Below are positions 57,442 through 64,000 of a DNA stretch of 64,000 nucleotides, piece after piece. Below the pieces are notes generated by a model. It saw nothing but the letters and a program-made list of their open reading frames with translations. It was not told the DNA's origin and made no database searches. Both the position numbers and the translations under genes were made by a program. The stretch is from Symsagittifera roscoffensis (Eukaryota > Xenacoelomorpha > Acoela > Convolutidae): positions 48,527,467 to 48,591,466 of the forward strand of contig NC_087070.1 in NCBI RefSeq assembly GCF_963678635.1, read 5' to 3'. Each line of letters starts with the position of its first letter. The stretch's first letter is position 1.

Positions 57442-57639
57442 CTTTGATATGTCGATGAGTGTGGATTCGGGCGTGTCCTCCTCCGCCAAACCACTGTCCT
57501 GTTGCCAGTCACTGCTTTCTTTCATCACTTTCTCCCCCCTCCTTCCCACCACACCCACTCCCAGTCCATCCGGTCTCTTCTTGATGGTCGCAACTGGAGA
57601 GGAGGACGAGGGGTCCACATTACCCCACACATTCTTGAC
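57442..57639 (-). CDS. Tudor gene exon 2: charged linker
   Basis: Acceptor ACTATTTGCAG, GC donor ATCAAAG|GCAAGT, phase 0 at both ends. 66 codons: VKNVWGNVDPSSSSPVATIK, a Gly/Val and Arg/Lys block (GVGVVGRRGEK), then an acidic end (GLAEEDTPESTLIDISK). No domain. Reading through the donor would end after six codons. Confidence 0.8.
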
Positions 57640-59264
57640 CTGCAAATAGTTCTAAGCTCTAAACTGCGTGAACTAAACTCAAAACTGATCGGAAAATATT
57701 TAATTATTTTTCTGACAAATTCACGAAGTGGGAAGGAACAATGGCGCCTGTTTTTCCCGAACTTTGACTACATTAAAGAACACTCATAGATGTCAGGTGT
57801 TGTATCAGATTGTAGCCCTCAGATATTGTATCAGATGTCAGGTGTTGTATCAGATTGAAGTCGAAGTTGTCGCAGAGTCGAAAAAAAACTATGGAAAAAA
57901 AAACTCTTTTTTTTTTGTTTTCAGACTACTTATTTTTGAGACAGCTATAATTTTTTGAGAAATTCTCAGCTGTATGTTTTGATATTTTTCCGATGTTTTT
58001 ATGGTTTTAGCTGCACGCCACCACTTGCGATACAACCTAAACATAATATGACAACTAACAATTGTAGCCCTTTGAGACAAAAGCTGCCAAAAAAAGTTTG
58101 GAAATGCCAAAAAAAAGCTAGATTTACCAAAAAATTTCATATCTTTGCCTTGAATAAAATTCCCTTTTTAACAAAACACGGCAAATAAGACAATTGACAC
58201 TTACATCGAAACAAAGCGATACGAAAGCATACAACTTTTAAGCAGATATGCGTGAGCAAACAAGTGCTTTCATAAAAAACGTTCAAATTTTTTTTACCTT
58301 ATAGCTGAAAAAGACACTCGCGCAAGAAAATTTTTTCGCTCATCCAATGATGCAATATGATGCCACCACGCCGACTAAAAATAAACCGAAAAAAAATAAA
58401 CGTTTAAGCCGAGAGAACAAAGAAAGAAAAACAAAGAAAAAACTGAATTATACCGAACCGGAGTTGGTAAGTTTAAACCCAACATAAATAACAAATATTG
58501 AATAGAACGGGTATTTGAAATGCAAACAATCAAAATATGTATTCTGTTTTTCAAAAATGCCGATTTGAGAAAATGATTCAGTGATGTTGAAAAGTTTCCA
58601 GAAAAAAAAACTTAAATTCCATACTGAAAAATCGTCTCAAGCCGGTGTGTTACCTCTAACGCGAGACGCGCTGGATGATTGATTGATTTTGAAATTATTA
58701 TGAAATCATGAAGCAAGATGATAACTCTGAAAAATTGTGAACAAATTATTACGGGAATTAAAAAAGTCTGGTATCCGGTAGCAATAACCTTGCTTTTCAC
58801 AAGGGTAATTCTTAAATTCTTGCGGTCAGAAAATTTTTTGCTACTTGCACCGCAACCAGCTATCCTTGTTCAACTTAATGACTTGTCATCGAAAACCTAA
58901 TTGTCGATAACTTGAAAATGCCAGTATTGACAAGCTAAGCTTTTACTTGTTTTAAATACGCAGATATTAGCAAGACATTTCAAAATTTCTTCAGCTCAGG
59001 CAAAATTTTCTAGCTTTCTTAATTCCAGATAAAACCTCCTAATCAAACTTTTCAGACACTCACGAATGTTTCTGCTTGCAAATCATTTTTTCCGGTTCAT
59101 ACAATTCGCATACTTGGCGCCTGAATTTCTGATAAATTTGAGAGTTTACCCTACCCGTCTGGTATCGTCACTAAGTACCAAGAAGAGGATATTTAGGAGG
59201 GGAAGGGGTTGGCAACAAGAATTGGGATAGTGGGCGATTCCCTTGAACATGCTATTTGTTCTAC
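57640..59264 (-). other. Tudor gene intron 1
   Basis: GT-AG intron (CAG|GTAGAA ... TTTGCAG). A short tandem repeat of TCAGGTGTTGTATCAGATTG lies at 57791-57858. Nothing else was recognised. Confidence 0.6.
57791..57858. repeat. Short tandem repeat
   Basis: TGTCAGGTGTTGTATCAGAT occurs twice 50 bp apart, with a third partial TATTGTATCAGA between them. Confidence 0.7.
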
Positions 59265-59417
59265 CTGCTGGAAGGATCCGTTAGCTGCTGGGAAACTCTG
59301 TCCTCCGGCTGCGACCGTGTTCCACGCTTTCGACGGATGGGGTCTTTGGGCCGAAGCATTTCTATTTGGCCTCTGATTGACAGTAGATGGAGTCAGTGGT
59401 TGATTGTAGCTTTGCAT
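59265..59417 (-). CDS. Tudor gene exon 1 with start codon
   Basis: ATG at 59417, with an in-frame TAA 11 codons upstream, supports this start. 51 codons ending CAGCAG|GTAGAA in phase 0. The sequence is Gln/Asn/Pro/Ser-rich (MQSYNQPLTPSTVNQRPNRN, then SKAWNTVAAGGQSFPAANGS), with an Arg-Pro block that could be a methylation substrate. Exons 1-7 join to 2280 nt, i.e. 759 residues plus stop, with all six junction phases agreeing. Confidence 0.8.
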
Positions 59418-59907
59418 GCTTGTCGTTCTTTTTGGCCGTACAGCACATTATACTTGGTGGCACATCTATCTTAAACTCTAGCCTAATTAGCCGTGCAATG
59501 AAGATTGCAAGCTAGCCATTCAATTGTGTAACTCTGAAATAAAAACGTAAAAATGAATCGTAATTTTTGACTCCGCCGAAGACAGGGGAGAATGTATACC
59601 AGTTCCTGCCGAAAACAAACGTTTTCTCATTGATAGGTTTTCTTTATAAAAATAAGTTTAAATTGTTTAAAAATATATATAAAAGTTGTTAGCATCTTTA
59701 GCAATTTAAGCTTTTCTGAAGTCTGTTTTTTAGCAGTTTTTTTGCCAACTTTTTAAACTTTTATCTATTTATAACAAAGAAAGCTAAATCAATTTTTTCG
59801 GGCAAGTCTATTTGCAACAAAATTTTGTAATTTAGTCGCGAAGACTGAGTTGTTTGCTTTTTCAATGAAACTCTTGATTTTTTCAGTGGGCAATTTGATT
59901 TTTTTAA
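59418..59907. other. Region upstream of the Tudor gene
   Basis: Would hold the promoter and 5' UTR. No TATA box or other convincing signal was recognised in this AT-rich sequence. Confidence 0.35.
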
Positions 59908-60457
59908 TTGTTCCGACTTTCGATACGAAAGTAACGGAATATTTGTGCTCGTGGTGGGTTTTTTTTTCTTCAGACAAATTTCGACTTTTTAACTAGCCAT
60001 TTTTGACGGAAATTTTTTATATCATTCGAAAGCCATTGTTGTCCTGAGCTTAAATTTGAAAAGATATTTCACCTGTGATCTTTTTTCGTAAAGTTATGAG
60101 GGTTTAAAGATTGCCATTTTGACCAATTTGGGACAATTAACGCACGATATAATTCGCGCTATTAACGCGTAAGCGGAAATTTGATCCTTCTTATAAATCA
60201 TTCCAAATTGGTTGAACGAAGCTTATTTGCCATTATTGATTTGTTACAAGGAACGAAATCTAACTTTTTGTACTTTATATGGCGTGTGGGGGGATGATTT
60301 TCATAAAAAATTTCAAATTTTAGAAAAAAAATTAAATGAAAAAAAAATTTCATTTTATTTTTTTTTCATTAAATTTTTTATGTTTTTACTACTGCTCCAT
60401 AAACCTTATAAGACAGTCGGAACATTCAGGGCTTCGCCCTGATACGAGCAGTCTTGT
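59908..60457 (-). mobile_element. 530-580 bp non-autonomous element, copy 3 (reverse)
   Basis: Plus strand starts TTGTTCCGACTTTCGATACG and ends GGGCTTCGCCCTGATACGAG CAGTCTTGT, the complement of the other two copies, with the CAGGGC-GAA-GCCCTG hairpin intact. It lies just upstream of the Tudor gene start. Confidence 0.75.
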
Positions 60458-60910
60458 TTGATTTTGGACCCAATAATTTTAACTCAAATAAAAATTTAAA
60501 TCAAAATTCAAATTTGTTTTTAACTAGCGATCCAATGTAATTTCAACTAGCAATCCAATGCAGAATGTTCTGCATTAAAATGATTATCGCAAGTCATTAA
60601 AATATATACAAGAAAATCATTTGAAATTGCTCACTCAAATAAAAATCTTTGTTTTTTCGAAAAACAAAATACTTTTTTCGAAAAACAAAAGCATGAATTA
60701 TCTCCAAAACGGCAAGTGTCAGTTGTCGATTTTTGAAGCTATAAAAATATTCAGCGGATTCAACAGCAGAACCTGGTAACACAAGAAAAAATGATTAAAG
60801 TTTTGTTTCGAAATTGAAAACAGCACCGGGTGGATTTTCTAAATAATAAATTAGGCTTTATAAATCAAGCCAAATCAACCATAGAGAAGATCATATTGTA
60901 TAGATACACT
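60458..60910. other. Gene-free spacer
   Basis: AT-rich; a short direct repeat of CTAGCxATCCAATG at about 60523-60560. Nothing else was recognised. Confidence 0.4.
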
Positions 60911-61118
60911 CAGGGGCGGATTTAGGGGGGGCGGGCGGACGCCCCCCCCCCCCCTTCTCAGGGATTCGTCCCCCTGCCGACCCAAAGGGTCCCCCCTTTG
61001 ATACTTTTTCAGAAATCCATTTTTGGCCGACCGACACTAAAATTTTTCAAAAGGCGCCTTATATATACTATATAGTATATATGGGCGCCAATATATACTA
61101 ACTTTGAGGGGGAGCTAG
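60911..61118 (+). mobile_element. GGCGCC-type element with long central palindrome
   Basis: Starts CAGGGGCGGATTTAGG. From 61052 to 61087 lies a near-perfect palindrome: GGCGCC and TTATATATACTATATAGTAT on one side, ATATGGGCGCC on the other. It then ends with AATATATACTAACTTTGAGG and a G-run. Shorter than the other copies, consistent with an internal fold-back deletion. Confidence 0.6.
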
Positions 61119-61434
61119 CGAAACAAAATTTCCATAGCTTTAAGTTTGAAGCTGGAGTATCATACACTTGAATTCAAAAATAGAAGAAAGAAACAAAAAA
61201 CGCCCAATGGCTGCGTTTGAAAAAAGTATATACCTTCAGTATTTTGTTTTGTTATGTAATTTACACTCTTGGATAAATTGATTAATTCTTCTAAGTCTCA
61301 TTACACAGAAGCAACGCTTAGCTTCACACCACATGGAAAACAGTAAAATTCACCAGTAGAAATTAAGCTAATAGGGTTTCTAATGAAGAAAAAAAATAGT
61401 CCAAACTTCATTGGTACCCCAGCAAACATTGGTA
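61119..61434. other. Downstream flank of the B-box gene
   Basis: Would contain the 3' UTR of the minus-strand gene. No AATAAA was seen on that strand. TACACAGAAGCAACGCTTAG at 61304 resembles the right end of the TA-flanked element family. Confidence 0.35.
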
Positions 61435-63151
61435 TCAAACTTCACTTAAGAAGCCGTCAAGGCGCAATATTAGTCCTTCTTTTGTGGCGAAATAACAATC
61501 AGAGTTGAAGAACTGGATACTGTCCACTCCTTTTATTTCAACAGATCTGAAATGGTTTTGTCCAACTTTCTGATATCTTTCTGAGTCGTACGCCTGATAT
61601 GCAAACTCACATTCATTTTCCATAATAGAATAGACTATGGCAACAACGTTGCGATTAACAGTCTCAAAAGAAGCTCGACTGTTCGTCAGAATTCGAATTT
61701 TTGATTGACCAAAACCATCCAGCGTAACAATATCTCTTTTCAAATGATCTTTTGTGACATGTTGAACATAAAACAGGAGAAGCTTCGACACAAAAGGAAT
61801 TATATTCAAATTGGTAGAAGAAACAAAAACGTATTCTGGAAGACCAAAAGTTGATTCTCGATATGTACAGTCGGAAAATTTCCAATGATGCGTATAGTCT
61901 GGATATTTCATTTCATTAAAATAGTGATGAAATTCTCCATCGTTGTAATAAAACCCCATTAAATTCGAAACGTGTATTTCCCATCGATCTGTTACTTCGA
62001 CGTTTGCATTGTCAGTCCTGAGAGCACGAAATCCATGTTGATCATTTTGAAACACAATCCCACCAAAACAGGAGAACATTTGAAAAAATTGCTTATCAAC
62101 ATTTGGAACCCGTTTACAAGTGTTGCGGCCTTGTTTATCAAAGAGATCAAATGTAACCTCGCTATCACCGTCACTGAAATGCGCAACGCATAAATGCGAA
62201 TCAGAAGCAGCCAACGATATTTTTTTGGTTTCTATATGAAGCAATGTATCTGCAGAAGTCAGGAATTTTGCTATGAGTTCGCTCAATAGCTCCGAAAACT
62301 TCTGCTGTGAAATGGTCAATAGCTACTCGAATTGATTTCTTCAGATTTTGCCTAGGAGCAATGAACAAGCTACTGGTATCTCCTGAAAAAGCAGGAAGCA
62401 GACATAACTCGTGATGCTTTTGATCATCCAGACAACCTTTAGTGAATTGTTTCACCAAACATCCATCAGAAAGACCTAATAAATCTCTCATTTTGCTTTG
62501 CTTTGACTCCATTGAATCTCGGACACCTTCAATATTTTTGAAAACTTCGATAGCCTTGGTTTCGGCAGTCATCGCAGACTCTGAAACTTCATTGATCTCT
62601 TGATCAAGCTCGTCTAGAGTTTCGCGGAAAATTTGAAGCACCTGCTCTTTAATGGCATGATCTCCCGACAGATCCGAACGAAGTCTCGTCATTTGTTCCG
62701 AAACCAGTTTAGCATCATCTAAGTTTTTCACAGTTGCTTTGTATTCTTTGTCAACTTTACTAATAGCCTCGTGAATATCTCGTTTTATCTCATTCGCTCG
62801 CTGTTCCAATAACATGACAGAGTGTTTTTCGATAGCATGTTGAGGCAAGCAGATGTTACAAACAAGCCGATCGCAATCTTTGCAAAAACAATTGCAATAT
62901 ACTAAATGCTGTTCACAGACAACTGCTTTCATTTGTTTATAGTCCAAAACTTCGTGTTTTCTTCTTGTATGTGATGTGATACACACTTCACACAAGAACG
63001 AGCTCACATTTTTTTCCGATAAAACCGACTTCAATTCACATGTCGAGCACTGATACTTTAGTTTCACGTCTTCGATAGGCATAGTGCATTTTTCGCAGTT
63101 AGTTGAATCCTTGCTTGTGCTCGAGCAGGATTGAGTTTGATCACAATCCAT
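61435..63151 (-). CDS. TRIM-like B-box / coiled-coil protein, with one frame change
   Basis: ATG at 63151 (GTTGCCATGG, a good initiation context). Residues 19-66 form a first B-box (C19, C22, C35, C38, C54, C57, H61, H66) and residues 79-110 a B-box 2 (C79, H82, C90, C93, C98, C101, H105, H110). A long coiled coil follows, residues about 115-240. There is no RING, so it is not expected to be a ubiquitin ligase on its own. The first frame stays open to 62201. The downstream frame carries the remaining 290 codons, ending TAA at 61435, and is protein-like from its start (QKFSELLSELIAKF, LHIETKKISLAASDSHLCVA). Its spaced hydrophobic strands suggest a beta-propeller-like C-terminus. The frames overlap over 62201-62319. 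The join may be a single-base indel, a sequencing error, or a 22-nt GT...AG segment (62305-62326) whose removal restores the frame. Confidence 0.8.
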
Positions 63152-64000
63152 GGCAACGTCGCAAATCAAAATAAGTTTAATCACGCATCATCTGAAAATC
63201 AAATAATTTGGATGTGAACTAGAGACATATCCCATTTGAACCTTAACCAGAGTTGAGTTGCACACAGGCGAAGCAGATTTTCACGCCACTTGCACATCAT
63301 CAAAACACGGAGCAGAAGTTGCACTTCGAATACATAAGCAAGAAAGCCACAGATAGAACTAGTAGTTCTATTAAAGCTGGAGTTTTCGTGTTCTTTCACA
63401 AATTACTAGATTTTGAGCTCCAAAAAAATCAATATAGCAAAAATCTATTTGAAATTCGGCGAAGTCCCATTTGTGCCAAGGTTCATTTGTACCAAAATTA
63501 AAAATCGGTCCCATTTGTACCAAAAATATTCAACTCGATTCCTGATTGGTCGAATTGTGAGCCAACTAATTATAAAATTAATTTTCTACTGTTCAAATAG
63601 AAGAAAACTAAACAGCAGAATAGTGACCACCGCACTCACGCCAACGTGTTGCGAGCTTGCCAACAGAGCGTACGACTCCACATACAAAATTAGAGCCGGT
63701 AATACCTTAGCAAAAACCCTTTAGGTCGAAATTTTTTTAAAAAAATTATCAAGTCCACCACACCCTCAAACAAAGAAACAAACAAACAAACACACACACT
63801 CAAGCTTTATTCACGGTTCAAATGAAACAATATGCGGCCACTATGCCGATATAATTATTGTGCAGTATTTCTATCGCGTAGCTCTATGTATAAGGAATCG
63901 GTCAAATAACAAGATAGGGCGATCAAGGACTATTATTATATGTTACTAACTCATAACGAATATTATAGCGACAATGAGAGCGCGCATACTAAATCGTCAC
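63152..64000. other. Right edge of window, upstream of the B-box gene
   Basis: Holds a fragment resembling the GCGAAGC-ended family at about 63258-63300 and a CAAA/CA microsatellite at 63770-63802. TGATTGGTCGAATTGTGAGC at 63543 resembles part of the 178 bp TIR element. No gene or promoter was recognised. Confidence 0.4.

Noticed and set aside
62305-62326. Calling the 22-nt GT...AG segment a real intron
   Set aside because: It restores the frame, but introns of this size are not normal in animals and a single-base difference explains the data equally well; kept only as a finding.

Overview
This is AT-rich nuclear DNA from an animal, very probably an invertebrate. Short exons with consistent splice phases lie in kilobase-scale introns packed with small non-autonomous repeats, tRNA-derived sequences and jockey-like LINE fragments. 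No rRNA, CRISPR, operon, LTR or virus-like element was recognised. The mixture of SINE/MITE expansion and GC-AG introns would suit several lineages (a large-genome larvacean is one possibility), but the species cannot be named from this window.

Three protein genes are supported. (1) Plus strand, 1360-27218: a gene entering from the left edge, seven exons whose phases all agree, giving a 957-residue frame with two AT-hooks, a FLYWCH/GCM-like zinc finger, a classic FLYWCH finger, and a BTB/T1 domain followed by a KCTD-type C-terminal domain. AT-hook and FLYWCH modules bind DNA and the BTB oligomerises, so the product looks like a chromatin or transcription regulator; this combination is the most interesting thing in the window. 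(2) Minus strand, 59417-48000: a complete seven-exon gene for a 759-residue protein with two extended Tudor domains joined by low-complexity and N/Q-rich linkers, probably a germ-granule or piRNA-type methyl-arginine reader; two of its six introns use GC donors. (3) Minus strand, 63151-61435: a TRIM-like protein with two B-boxes and a coiled coil but no RING, with one frame change in the middle.

Genes 1 and 2 converge on a gene-free block of about 20 kb (27.6-47.7 kb). It contains a 5-unit satellite (29.2-30.2), a large irregular array of related 1.2-2.4 kb units (30.5-38.9), a 5'-truncated jockey-like LINE (39.8-42.2) and a second array (42.8-44.6). Genes 2 and 3 lie head to tail on the minus strand.

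The repeats form recognisable families: a hairpin-ended intronic family running in the sense direction of both genes; a 530-580 bp element in three copies; a 600-650 bp TA-flanked element with an internal tRNA-like promoter and a nested insertion that can be read directly; a GGCGCC-centred element with CAGGGGCGGAT ends; and a 178 bp element with perfect 20 bp inverted repeats and an 8 bp target duplication.
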